NCBI RefSeq assembly: GCF_947498005.1 | Contig: NZ_CANMIW010000007.1 | Location: 1-64,000, forward strand | Direction: 5' to 3' | DNA: 64,000 nt | DNA from: an uncultured Winogradskyella sp. | GTDB lineage: Bacteria > Bacteroidota > Bacteroidia > Flavobacteriales > Flavobacteriaceae | Shown: one piece after another, positions 25,775 through 34,591 of the stretch | Position numbering within the stretch: position 1 is the stretch's first letter | Layout: each line of letters opens with the position of its first letter | Notes under the pieces: generated by a model | What the model saw: the letters and a program-made list of their open reading frames with translations, nothing else | Told to the model about the DNA's origin: nothing | Database searches by the model: none | Made by a program: the position numbers and the translations under genes

Positions 25775-26904
25775 CTTTACTTTTTATTGTAATTACTATT
25801 TGTTACTTACTAGTTATTGGTGTTCTTATTTTAGGATTTGACAAGGTGGATGAATTTAAGCTTCAAGATTTACCAGCTAAAACAAGATTTTCTGTTATTA
25901 TTCCCTTTAGAAATGAAGCCAAAAACCTAGAAGTATTATTAAAATCTTTAAATCAATTAAATTACTCACGCTCCTATTTTGAGGTTATTTTAGTTAACGA
26001 TCAATCTGAAGACAATTCAGTAGAAATTATTGAGAAAATGATGTCTAAAAAACCATTTTTGGATTTAAATCTTCAAATTATAGATAATCAAAGAAGTTCT
26101 AATGCACCAAAAAAAGATGCAATTACCTCAGGCATTGCCATAGCTAAAAACGAATGGATTTTAACTACAGATGCCGACTGTATTCTACCAAAATATTGGT
26201 TAGATAGTTTTGATGAATACATTCAACTTAACCAACCAAAATGTATTGTTGCGCCAGTAATCTATAAGGGAGAAACCTCATTTTTTAATCGCTTTCAGAC
26301 CTTAGATTTTTTAAGCTTACAAGGCGTAACTATTGGTAGTTTTGGGATCCGTAAACCAATGTTATGTAATGGCGCAAACTTTGCGTATCTGAAAGCAGAA
26401 TTTAAAAATCTTAATGGTTTTGAGGGTAATGACAGTATAGCCAGTGGAGATGATGTTTTTCTCCTCGAAAAATTAGTAAAAAGCAATAAAAAGAAAGTCC
26501 AATATTTAAAATGTAAGAAAGCTATAGTTACTACTCGTCCTGCAGAAAACTTCAAAATATTAATAAACCAACGTATTCGATGGGCTGCTAAAACGAGTCA
26601 TTTAAAGCAATGGACACCCAAACTCATTGGTTCAATTGTTATTCTCAGCAATTTAATATGTTTAGCTTTTTTACCTACTGCTTTGTTTGGGCTTATACCA
26701 ATAAATGTAGCCCTTGCCTTATTTGTAAATAAGTTTAGTATTGACTTTTTGTTAGTATTTAAAACAGCTCGATTCTTTAAACAAGAAACTCTTTTACTTT
26801 CTTATATTATTTCTAGCCTACTTTATCCTGTCTTTAATATTGGTGTTTTCATCCTATCATTCTTTAAATCATACCGTTGGAAAGGTAGAACATCGAAAAA
26901 ATAA
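25768..26904 (+). CDS. Membrane-bound family 2 glycosyltransferase
   Basis: A 378-residue enzyme: one N-terminal helix (about 1-24), then the GT-A domain with FSVIIPFRNEAKNL (about 42-55), VNDQSEDNS, TTDADCILP (DxD-like) and the processive-type QRIRWAAK (Q-x-x-R-W). Several C-terminal membrane helices end near 370. It resembles bacterial ceramide or diacylglycerol glycosyltransferases and chitin/hyaluronan-type synthases. The acceptor is not deducible. Overlaps the MprF-like gene by 7 bp, so they are co-expressed and probably act together. Confidence 0.85.
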   Translation: MLTLLFIVITICYLLVIGVLILGFDKVDEFKLQDLPAKTRFSVIIPFRNEAKNLEVLLKSLNQLNYSRSYFEVILVNDQSEDNSVEIIEKMMSKKPFLDLNLQIIDNQRSSNAPKKDAITSGIAIAKNEWILTTDADCILPKYWLDSFDEYIQLNQPKCIVAPVIYKGETSFFNRFQTLDFLSLQGVTIGSFGIRKPMLCNGANFAYLKAEFKNLNGFEGNDSIASGDDVFLLEKLVKSNKKKVQYLKCKKAIVTTRPAENFKILINQRIRWAAKTSHLKQWTPKLIGSIVILSNLICLAFLPTALFGLIPINVALALFVNKFSIDFLLVFKTARFFKQETLLLSYIISSLLYPVFNIGVFILSFFKSYRWKGRTSKK

Positions 26905-26955
26905 CGTCACATAAAATATTTCATATAGTTTTACCGTAACCAAATCTTATTACGC

Positions 26956-27816
26956 ATGAAGACTTTATACTTATTTATACTATTGTGTTTTACTTTTCAA
27001 TTTAACTACAGTCAAGACAACTACACAATTAAAGGCGAATCATTGGAGTTAAACACCGAAATTGAAGGTAAAATAGGATTACTCTGGACGAGCAAAAATG
27101 GTAATTTTAGGTACTTTGTAAAGAAGAATAATTCTATTACAGAACTAAAAAACACCAAAGGTGATGACAAAAATTATCGTGCAGAATACAAAACAACTTT
27201 AAGTAAGCTTACCAATGGTAAAACTACAGAATCTCTAAATTTTAGACTTTACGACATTAAGTCTTATGTAGATTCTTATAATGTCTCTGAAGACAAATCT
27301 TATAATGCAACTGTGAAAAAAGCTAAAATGGCTTTTAGATTAGGTGTATTTGGTGGCTTAACAAATAGTCCTTTTGTTGAAAATTCTGAAAACGCGATGG
27401 GCTTTCTTTTAGGTGGAGAATTAGAATTTTTTGAAGCTGATTCATTACCAAGGCATTCTGGCTTTTTACAAGCACGTCAAGTATTTGAAACCGATGAATT
27501 TGATTACAGCACCACTGAATTTTCTTTAGGTTATCGCTATAGAATAATTAATAAGTCAAACTATTCTATTTATGGTCAGGTAAAACTAGTCACAGTAAAT
27601 ATTTTTGATTCTACTCTTAAAGATGCTGATAATAATGACGTTGACAATAGTGCAACCTCATTTGATGCGCCTTTTATTTTTGGAATTGGTTCTGATATTA
27701 AAGTTGGAAAAAATGGCTATATTACTCTAGCTTACGGTGAATTATTTGGTATATTCATAAAAAATCAAGGTAACTTTTCTACCGATTTTTCATTAGGATA
27801 TAAGTTTAATTTATAA
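26956..27816 (+). CDS. Secreted protein with outer-membrane barrel-like C-terminal half
   Basis: A 286-residue exported protein with signal peptide MKTLYLFILLCFTFQFNYSQ. The first about 120 residues are Lys/Thr/Asn-rich and soluble-looking. From about 125 on, glycine- and aromatic-rich strands (FRLGVFGGLTNSPF, TEFSLGYRYRIINK, ITLAYGELFGIF, DFSLGYKFNL) suggest a small outer-membrane barrel. I recognise no family. It follows the GT2 gene by 51 bp and precedes the Bax1-I gene by 3 bp. Confidence 0.65.
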   Translation: MKTLYLFILLCFTFQFNYSQDNYTIKGESLELNTEIEGKIGLLWTSKNGNFRYFVKKNNSITELKNTKGDDKNYRAEYKTTLSKLTNGKTTESLNFRLYDIKSYVDSYNVSEDKSYNATVKKAKMAFRLGVFGGLTNSPFVENSENAMGFLLGGELEFFEADSLPRHSGFLQARQVFETDEFDYSTTEFSLGYRYRIINKSNYSIYGQVKLVTVNIFDSTLKDADNNDVDNSATSFDAPFIFGIGSDIKVGKNGYITLAYGELFGIFIKNQGNFSTDFSLGYKFNL

Positions 27817-27819
27817 TGA

Positions 27820-28557
27820 ATGTCTTTACGCAATTTTAAAACTTCTAATCCAATTTTTAATCGTTATTTCTGGGATGACAGAAAATCTACGACCAAAAAA
27901 ATGACCGTTTTTGGTATTTTTTTTAAATCTATTTTCGGAATTTTAATTATTGCTGGTATCACAACTTATTTATGGAAACTAAATGAAACTGGTGTTTCTA
28001 TGCAATGGTATACTTTAGGAGGTATGCTAGCAGCTGCAATTATCAGTGTACTCATTTCCGTAAGACAACATTGGTCGCCTTTTTTGGTGCCGCTTTATGT
28101 TGTAGCTAAAGGTTGTTTTCTTGGCGGTTTTTCTGCATACGCACATCGTCATTACCCTGAATTGCCTTACCAAGCCATTGGTGTTACTATAGTTACCTTC
28201 TTTGTAATGTTACTCTTATATCAGCTTAGAATTATAGTTGTTACTAAAAAACTAAAAAGTGTAGTAATTACTGCAACTGTAAGCATTATGGTGGTGTATT
28301 TAGTGTCTTGGATCCTCAGTTTTTTTAGCATCAAGAATTATATTTGGGGAACATCTTGGTTTGCAATTGCTTTTAATATATTGGCCGCCATCGTTGCCTC
28401 GTTTGCATTACTATTAGACTTTGATTACATAGAACGTTATAAAAACAAAGCACCAAAATATAAGGAATGGATTGCAACTTGGGGACTTTTAGCAACTTTA
28501 ATATGGTTGTATATTGAAGTGTTACGACTAATGCAAAAATTCGCTATCCGATTTTAA
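27820..28557 (+). CDS. Bax inhibitor-1/YccA family membrane protein
   Basis: A 245-residue protein with seven membrane helices. The N-terminal cytoplasmic segment SNPIFNRYFWDD is typical of the bacterial Bax1-I branch. Later FFSIKNYIWGTSWFAIAFNI and the conserved acidic LLLDFDYIER between the last helices match the family, in which such acids control a Ca2+ leak channel. The physiological role in bacteria is unclear. It begins 3 bp after the previous stop. Confidence 0.85.
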   Translation: MSLRNFKTSNPIFNRYFWDDRKSTTKKMTVFGIFFKSIFGILIIAGITTYLWKLNETGVSMQWYTLGGMLAAAIISVLISVRQHWSPFLVPLYVVAKGCFLGGFSAYAHRHYPELPYQAIGVTIVTFFVMLLLYQLRIIVVTKKLKSVVITATVSIMVVYLVSWILSFFSIKNYIWGTSWFAIAFNILAAIVASFALLLDFDYIERYKNKAPKYKEWIATWGLLATLIWLYIEVLRLMQKFAIRF

Positions 28558-28572
28558 GAACAGCTCTCTACA

Positions 28573-29049
28573 TTAATTAATCTGAATAATTACAGGTAAC
28601 TCAAAGGCCGTTGTAACTTGTTGACCTCTTTTTATCGCAGGATATATTTTTGGAATACTTTCTAAGCTTTGACGTAAAAGGCTGTCAATTTCTGGAATTT
28701 CAATAACGGTTTCTGGATGAATCTTCATCGATTCAATTACTAAATCGCCTTGTTTATCTATAATAATATTAAGCTTTATAGTATCAAAAACATCATTTGC
28801 AACGATAATATTCTGTTCTGCCAAAAACTTATTTACACTTGATATTAAAGTATGCTGAAAACAAACTTTACTTTCTTCCTTTTCGGTTAAAGAGTCACAG
28901 CCTTCAAAGGTTGGATAAGTGTCTACTTCATTCCAATTAAACGTTTGTAGTTCCTCCTCAAGTAAATCTTCAGGATAAACTTTCTTCTTTTCAAAGTAAT
29001 TGCAAGAGGTTGCAAAAAGTAAGATTAAAAGACAAACTATTCGGTTCAT
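28573..29049 (-). CDS. Lipoprotein with TonB-C-like domain
   Basis: A 158-residue protein with lipobox LLFATSC (Cys16). The rest resembles the TonB C-terminal-like domains of the BlaR1 protein at 30307: a Cys pair (FEGCDSL ... KVCFQH), then a strand-rich IKLNIIIDKQGDLVIESMKI and a final PKIYPAIKRGQQVTTAFELP. In Bacteroidota such domains occur in many stand-alone envelope proteins without a proven role in energy transduction. It is convergent with the Bax1-I gene and separate from the TPR/BlaR1 unit. Confidence 0.7.
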   Translation of the reverse strand: MNRIVCLLILLFATSCNYFEKKKVYPEDLLEEELQTFNWNEVDTYPTFEGCDSLTEKEESKVCFQHTLISSVNKFLAEQNIIVANDVFDTIKLNIIIDKQGDLVIESMKIHPETVIEIPEIDSLLRQSLESIPKIYPAIKRGQQVTTAFELPVIIQIN

Positions 29050-29164
29050 TTATAGAATTCTGAAGCCGAAAAGTACGAATATTTTATTTAAAACGTGCTT
29101 GATCGCTTCGCTTTTAGAATCAATAACTTAGACAACTATCTTTGCCTAATTAATAAGATCTAAA

Positions 29165-30295
29165 TTAATTTTCCTCTAAGAGTTTTTCGCGTTTCAACTC
29201 TTGCAATCGATTTTGAGCATATTCTATAAAATAACTTTTTTTATGCTTAGCTATAAATTGCTCGTAGAGTTTAATTTTACTATCTAAATCTGCATAATAC
29301 TCATCTTTTGTTCTCAAGATATAAAACTCAACCATAGGATTAGTAGGATCTTCTTTTAAGGACTTCTGAAAAGCTTTTATAGCGTCTTCGTATTTCTTCT
29401 GTCTATTTAGCAGTGTTCCGAGCTTCTGATATTCTTTATCAAGTGGCTGATCTTGGATAAACAATGATTTTTTAACGTAATCTTCAGCATCTTCAAATTG
29501 CTTTAAACTTTCATAATATGTGCCAATGACATACATAGCATTGGCATCGTAAGGATTATATTTCAAAGCTTGTTTTCTATGATAAATAGCATCCTCGTAA
29601 TCGGAATTATGGCTATAAGAAAGACTTAATTTTTCGTGAATAAATTCTGATTTCTCTCCTAATGCTAACAGTTTTTTAAACCAAACTATTGCATGTGTAT
29701 AAAACTCTTGATGATAGTACGTTTGAGCTTTTAAACTAATAAGTTCTACATTATTTTCATAACTATCAAGGCCTCTGTCCACATAACTATGAACGTCTGT
29801 GAAATTTCGCTTTCGCAAATGATGCTTAGCAATTTTAAAGATTGCTTTTTGGTGTGTACCATCTAAGTCGTACGTTTTTATAAATTGCTGCAACGCTGTT
29901 GTATCTTTTTGCTTTTCTAAAACAACTCCTAATTCATAGTAATAATTGGGATTAACACTATCTGATTCTATTAAACTTAAAAACATCACATTAGCAAGAT
30001 CATACTTTTTAGTTTTAGTTAAAAGTTTAGCGTATTCATACTGAATTAGTAAATTATCCTCATTAGCTATGTTTGCTTTCTCGTAATATTTTAAGGCCTC
30101 ACCATAGTTTCCAATAGCCATGTATGCCTTAGCGATTTCATCATAAACATCATCTAAATTATCTAACGATTTGTAAATCTCAATAGCCTTAGAAAAATTT
30201 CCGCTTGCATATAAATGATCGGCTTTGACTTTTTGGTTTTGTGCATGAACACTAAACGTAATAACCAGACTGAATAGAAACCCAAGTAATCTCAT
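29165..30295 (-). CDS. Exported TPR protein
   Basis: A 376-residue protein with signal peptide MRLLGFLFSLVITFSVHAQ. Nine or ten tetratricopeptide repeats fill most of residues 25-370, for example LYASGNFSKAIEIYKSL, AIGNYGEALKYYEKA and RQKKYEDAIKAFQKSLKEDP. It probably scaffolds a periplasmic complex. It follows the BlaR1-like gene by 11 bp, so it is the third gene of a blaI-blaR1-TPR unit. Confidence 0.82.
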   Translation of the reverse strand: MRLLGFLFSLVITFSVHAQNQKVKADHLYASGNFSKAIEIYKSLDNLDDVYDEIAKAYMAIGNYGEALKYYEKANIANEDNLLIQYEYAKLLTKTKKYDLANVMFLSLIESDSVNPNYYYELGVVLEKQKDTTALQQFIKTYDLDGTHQKAIFKIAKHHLRKRNFTDVHSYVDRGLDSYENNVELISLKAQTYYHQEFYTHAIVWFKKLLALGEKSEFIHEKLSLSYSHNSDYEDAIYHRKQALKYNPYDANAMYVIGTYYESLKQFEDAEDYVKKSLFIQDQPLDKEYQKLGTLLNRQKKYEDAIKAFQKSLKEDPTNPMVEFYILRTKDEYYADLDSKIKLYEQFIAKHKKSYFIEYAQNRLQELKREKLLEEN

Positions 30296-30306
30296 ACGTA
30301 ACTTAA

Positions 30307-32709
30307 TTAATCTTTTTTAGTATCATGGATTTGAAAAACAATTGGTAAAGAATAGCGCACATCAACCGAATTGCCATCTTGTTTTCCTGGCTTAAATTGA
30401 GGCAGTAACTTCAAAACTCTTACGGTTTCTTCTTCTAATTTTGGATGTTGACCTTTAGCTACTATGTGATCAACCTCTCCATTTCTACCGATAGTAAAGT
30501 AGGTGTATATACGCTTTTTACCACCAGATAAACCCAAAGAATCTGCTATTTGCATATTAAAATTCTGTCCAACATGTTTATTGATGGCTGCTGCAAAACA
30601 GCTTTTCTTGTCTTCTTCTAAAGCTATAGCATCACAATCTGGATGCATTGGAGCGATTTCTACCTCACTAAAAGGAATATCTACAGAGCCATCTTTTAAG
30701 CTTCTTTCAATCAATTTTTCTTCACGCTTTCTTAAAATTTCTAGATATAAACTATCCATGTTACGATCTAAATTTTGCTCTAATTCTGAGATCTGTTTAT
30801 TTAGTTGCGTTACAACCGGATTGTTTTCATCTGAGCTTTGTAAAATTCGGTCTCTCTTGGCAACAAGCTCTTTATAGGTTTTGGTTTCTTGAGTGATTTT
30901 ATCATTGCCTTCCACTTGAAAAACAATAGGTATTGAAAAAGGTACTATAACCGCTTTCCCTTTTTGTTTGCCAGGAATAAACTGTGGCAACGTTGCAATA
31001 ACACGTTTTGCCTCTACTTCTAATGCTTTACTTGGCCCTCTTGCTTTTATATCCTTTACAATACCATCTTTACCTATTTTAAACTGTACAAAAATGCGCT
31101 TTTTACCAGCCGTTAAACTATCTCCAATACTTGTATTAAATTTTTTAGCTATGTGCTTATTTACAAACATATTCATACAGTTTTTTCTATCTGAATTGCT
31201 TTCTAAATCTTTACAATCTACTGTCGTTGGTGTTTCATCTACGACTGAAAAAGGCACTTCCATTTCTTCTATTTCTTCCTTATGTGCTATAGGACTTTGG
31301 TAATCTTCAATTATAAATGTTGACTGACCATCAGTCATTACTATTTTTTCATAATCTCCTTTTTCTAATTGTTTTAATAAGTCATCTAAAAGCTTTTTTT
31401 CCTTTGATGTGTGATTACCTATTTCTTCTACAAATAGTCTTAAAATACCATCATCGGCATTAGCTACCCAACGTTCTTTCGCTTCTTTTGTGTTTTTGAA
31501 AGCCTTATAGTCATTATAGGTTTCAAATTTTGACATTCTCATAAGGTCAGTGGTCTCAATGTCCTTTTGCGTTAAGGTGCCTTTATTTGATTTACTTTTT
31601 AATATTCCATCAGCTATATATTCCAAATAAGCTTTCAACTTTAAGAATTCAGTTCTTGAACTTAAATATTTCATTTTGTCATAACTACCAAATCCTGCAT
31701 AATCTATAATTTCAAAAAATGTTGAGCCTTTTTTCTCCATGGCTACATATTCATCATAATACTTTTTAATTAATTCTGCATCAGTTAATTCTTGAACCTG
31801 CTCTTGATTTATTGAGTTAGTTTTCTGTGCTCTAACTTCTGTAGAGGTATAAATCAACATTGCAAATACCATAGGAATTAATACAGCATATTTAATTAAA
31901 TGAAGTTGTTTAGATTTTGATTTTTGTAACATGGTAATTCGTTTTTTGATTAATGATTTGTTGAAAAAAGTATTGGTGAATGAGACATGATTAACGTCTA
32001 ATACTTGATTAAGTAAACTGGTATAATATTCTGATTTTCCTGTTTCCTTTACAGCTTTGGCATCTGCAATATATTCGTGTAATTCTTTTATTCTATTTTG
32101 ATAGATATACACTAAAGGGTTAAACCAAAACACGATTCTTAGCAACTCAAAAAACAATAGATCGATGGTATGATATTCTTTAATATGCACTAACTCGTGT
32201 TGATAAATGGTAGGTTTTTCGGTTTCAGAAATATGATCACCTAAAAATATGGTATTGAAAAAAGAAAAGGCAGCACTGCTTTTTATTAAGTTTACGATGA
32301 GTATGTTGCCATTCCAACGTTTTGGGTTTTTATGCTTTAACCAATATATTTTTGTGAGCTTTATCAAAAAAATTAAAGCGCTAACTACAATACCAGAAAC
32401 TGCAACGATCTGCCAAATTGGTGTCTGAGGTTGCTCTATTATAATACCTACTTGTTCTGCAATTTCAATATCATAAGATGTTGGTGTTTTTACACCAATA
32501 AATACTTCTGGAAGATGTATAACTACATCTTTAGAGGTCATTGTTTTTAATTCTGGAAACTTTATAAATGGTAAAACCAATGACAAAATTGAGGTTACAA
32601 TTAAGTAAGCTCTATTGTTATTAAAAAAGGTTTCTCGCTTAAGAGAAACATCATAGACTAATAAAAACAAGGCCTGAAAAGCGACAATTTGTAGAATAGT
32701 ATGTAGCAT
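30307..32709 (-). CDS. BlaR1-like M56 metallopeptidase with two TonB-C domains
   Basis: An 800-residue inner-membrane protein. Membrane helices occupy about 1-50 and 100-120. The zinc-protease motif HELVH is at 171-175, and a further helix is near 270-288. A linker of about 240 residues leads to two repeats of a TonB C-terminal-like domain, about 500-600 and 690-795, each with GKKRI...F.IG..G and P(Q)F.PGKQ.G. No penicillin-binding domain is present, so this is not a classical beta-lactam sensor. The signal may be an envelope state. It starts 2 bp after the BlaI stop, and BlaI is its expected substrate. Confidence 0.87.
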   Translation of the reverse strand: MLHTILQIVAFQALFLLVYDVSLKRETFFNNNRAYLIVTSILSLVLPFIKFPELKTMTSKDVVIHLPEVFIGVKTPTSYDIEIAEQVGIIIEQPQTPIWQIVAVSGIVVSALIFLIKLTKIYWLKHKNPKRWNGNILIVNLIKSSAAFSFFNTIFLGDHISETEKPTIYQHELVHIKEYHTIDLLFFELLRIVFWFNPLVYIYQNRIKELHEYIADAKAVKETGKSEYYTSLLNQVLDVNHVSFTNTFFNKSLIKKRITMLQKSKSKQLHLIKYAVLIPMVFAMLIYTSTEVRAQKTNSINQEQVQELTDAELIKKYYDEYVAMEKKGSTFFEIIDYAGFGSYDKMKYLSSRTEFLKLKAYLEYIADGILKSKSNKGTLTQKDIETTDLMRMSKFETYNDYKAFKNTKEAKERWVANADDGILRLFVEEIGNHTSKEKKLLDDLLKQLEKGDYEKIVMTDGQSTFIIEDYQSPIAHKEEIEEMEVPFSVVDETPTTVDCKDLESNSDRKNCMNMFVNKHIAKKFNTSIGDSLTAGKKRIFVQFKIGKDGIVKDIKARGPSKALEVEAKRVIATLPQFIPGKQKGKAVIVPFSIPIVFQVEGNDKITQETKTYKELVAKRDRILQSSDENNPVVTQLNKQISELEQNLDRNMDSLYLEILRKREEKLIERSLKDGSVDIPFSEVEIAPMHPDCDAIALEEDKKSCFAAAINKHVGQNFNMQIADSLGLSGGKKRIYTYFTIGRNGEVDHIVAKGQHPKLEEETVRVLKLLPQFKPGKQDGNSVDVRYSLPIVFQIHDTKKD

Positions 32710-32711
32710 AA

Positions 32712-33071
32712 TTAATTGTTTTTATTAATTTCATTTAATAAAGTTTCAATGTCTTTTATGTCTACATCATTCTTTTTTACAAAAAACGAAACCATACTTT
32801 GAAATGAGCCTTGAAAATAATTATCTACCAGTTTGTTTATAGATTGATTACTATAAGATTCTTTTGCCACAATAGGAAAATAAACATGTCCTTTGCCTCT
32901 TTTTTCATAATCCACAAAACCTTTGCTTTCTAATATTCTCACAATTGTAGAAACTGTATTATATGCTGGTTTTGGTTCTGGAAGCGTATCTATAATTGTT
33001 TTAACATTTGCCATTTGCAACTGCCATAAGACTTGCATTATTTCCTCTTCTGCTTTTGTTAACTGCCTCAT
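32712..33071 (-). CDS. BlaI/MecI-family repressor
   Basis: A 119-residue winged-helix regulator: MRQLTKAEEEIMQVLWQL, KTIIDTLPEPKPAYNTVSTI as recognition helix region, LESKGFVDYEKRGKGHVYF as wing, and a C-terminal dimerisation segment. BlaI proteins bind palindromes and are inactivated by proteolysis triggered by their BlaR1 partner, which is encoded 2 bp downstream. Two palindromic sites (33099-33130) lie just upstream of the gene, between it and the divergent DUF456 gene. Confidence 0.9.
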   Translation of the reverse strand: MRQLTKAEEEIMQVLWQLQMANVKTIIDTLPEPKPAYNTVSTIVRILESKGFVDYEKRGKGHVYFPIVAKESYSNQSINKLVDNYFQGSFQSMVSFFVKKNDVDIKDIETLLNEINKNN

Positions 33072-33090
33072 AATTGGATATTTATTTTCT

Positions 33091-33130
33091 CAAATATAAC
33101 TAAATATTTAGTTCAAACTAATTTTTTAGT
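33091..33130. promoter_or_regulatory. Promoter with tandem BlaI-type operators
   Basis: Two copies of ACTAA-N4-TTAGT at 33099-33112 and 33117-33130, 18 bp apart. The first is a perfect 16-bp palindrome with flanks. For the blaI direction they lie immediately upstream of a perfect -7 TATATTTG (complement at 33091-33098). For the rightward DUF456 gene the second copy lies upstream of a TAACTTTG at 33141-33148. The sites could therefore repress both directions. Confidence 0.7.
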
Positions 33131-33192
33131 TACAAAACTGTAACTTTGGTCTACTTTTTGCGTCTTATTATTAAATATTATTAAAACATTTT

Positions 33193-33690
33193 ATGGAAAT
33201 TTTTTTGGTGCTTGCTGCACTTCTTTTAATCATTTTGGGTATCGTTGGTAGTTTTTTACCGATTTTACCTGGACCTCTTACGAGTTGGGCAGGTCTTCTG
33301 GTACTTGATTTTACTGATGGTGTAGAAATGAGTCAGACCTTTTTAATCGCTACATTAGTGTTTGCCATCTTTATATATATACTAGATTATATTATACCTG
33401 CCATTGGCACTAAACGTTTTGGAGGAAGCAAAGCAGGAATGATTGGTACAACTCTAGGTTTAATTATAGGTATCTTATCACCTATACCTTTCGGAATTAT
33501 AATTGGTCCTTTTATTGGCGCACTTATAGGTGAAATGATTCATAGGAACGATATTGATAAAGCATTAAAAGCAGCTTTTGGATCATTTTTAGGATTCATT
33601 GCTTCAACATTTATGAAATTTGTTGTTGCAATTATTTACCTAGGTTTTTTTATCGTGAAGTTATCACAACATAATACAGCTTGGTATTAA
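33193..33690 (+). CDS. DUF456 small membrane protein
   Basis: A 165-residue protein with about four glycine-rich membrane helices: ILGIVGSFLPILPGPLTSWA near the start, then FGGSKAGMIGTTLGLIIGI and a final GFFIVKLSQHN. This matches the DUF456 family of unknown function. It diverges from the blaI-blaR1 unit and shares the operator region. Confidence 0.85.
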   Translation: MEIFLVLAALLLIILGIVGSFLPILPGPLTSWAGLLVLDFTDGVEMSQTFLIATLVFAIFIYILDYIIPAIGTKRFGGSKAGMIGTTLGLIIGILSPIPFGIIIGPFIGALIGEMIHRNDIDKALKAAFGSFLGFIASTFMKFVVAIIYLGFFIVKLSQHNTAWY

Positions 33691-33700
33691 ATAAATAAAA

Positions 33701-33730
33701 AAACCTAGCTACATAATTGTAACTAGGTTT
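33701..33730. terminator. Bidirectional terminator between convergent genes
   Basis: AAACCTAG ... CTAGGTTT (33701-33708 with 33723-33730) with an inner TACA/TGTA pairing and one mismatch. On the minus strand it ends in a long T run (for the 33920 gene); on the plus strand it follows the DUF456 stop. Confidence 0.7.
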
Positions 33731-33823
33731 AATCTTCTTGCTATTAATTCAACAAATACTTAATGAGGGATCAATTAATTCTTGTTGATGCGGTAAATAT
33801 ATGTAAGTGAATTCTTTTTTTGC

Positions 33824-33858
33824 TGTGGTAAAACCGCAAACTTGTTGTGGTAAAACCG
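33824..33858. repeat. 13-bp direct repeat, 22-bp period
   Basis: TGTGGTAAAACCG occurs at 33824-33836 and again at 33846-33858 in the convergent gap 33731-33919. The period is two helical turns, as for protein-binding repeats, but no promoter is recognisable near it. Confidence 0.45.
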
Positions 33859-33919
33859 TACTTTCTTTATTTTACAGTAGTTTCAAGCTTATATTTTTCA
33901 CTAAAAAACACCACAATTA

Positions 33920-34588
33920 CTATAAATAACCTTTTTCTCGAGCTTCTTTTAACAAAGATTCGTCTTTTCCATCCTCTATTCCAAATAATAATTTGAGGTG
34001 TTTTTTTCGCTTTTCGATAGCACTTTTTGAAATACTTATGTACTCAGATAGGTTTTTAGTTTTTATACCTTGAGATAATAAATGTAAAATTTTTCTGTTA
34101 ATATCGTCTACATATATATCACTAGAAATAGTTTGCTTGAGGTAATTACTAACTGTAGAACTGTAATAAGGAGGTGATTTTATGATTTGCTGAAAACCAT
34201 CAGCTAATTCCATTGAGGTAAGATCGCTTTTAATTAAAAAGCCATCAGGATCTATTTCTTTAATTATATTATGTATTCTAAAAGTTTCATTAAACATCGT
34301 TAGAATTACAATTTTTGCTCTTGGCATTAATTCTTTTGCCAATAAAGCTAAATCTTCTCCGGAGGCATATTTTCCGTCTTTAGATCCAGGAAGACTTATA
34401 TCAAAAAAACAGACATTATATGGATATTTCTTTGAAGCTCTTTCTATCATTGCAACAGCTTCATCACAATTATTTGCAGTTTCTACGTGTAGTTCTTGAT
34501 CGTCATGCTTTGTAGCCATTAATACATTTTGGTATCCCTCAATAATGATTGGGTGATCGTCTACCATTAAAATGCTGATGTGATTCAT
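33920..34588 (-). CDS. Response regulator with LuxR-type helix-turn-helix
   Basis: A 222-residue NarL-type regulator. The receiver has D10/D11 and phospho-acceptor D63 in VCFFDISLPGSKDG. The C-terminal domain (about 155-222) reads INRKILHLLSQGIKTKNLSE, YISISKSAIEKRKKHLKLLF: a helix-turn-helix related to but divergent from the standard LuxR form. It begins 3 bp after the kinase stop and is certainly its partner. Confidence 0.87.
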   Translation of the reverse strand: MNHISILMVDDHPIIIEGYQNVLMATKHDDQELHVETANNCDEAVAMIERASKKYPYNVCFFDISLPGSKDGKYASGEDLALLAKELMPRAKIVILTMFNETFRIHNIIKEIDPDGFLIKSDLTSMELADGFQQIIKSPPYYSSTVSNYLKQTISSDIYVDDINRKILHLLSQGIKTKNLSEYISISKSAIEKRKKHLKLLFGIEDGKDESLLKEAREKGYL

Positions 34589-34591
34589 AAG

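Noticed and set aside
33950..33975. ATTCGTC inside the gene at 33920
   Set aside because: Lies in coding sequence (a DGKDES stretch) with no other box.
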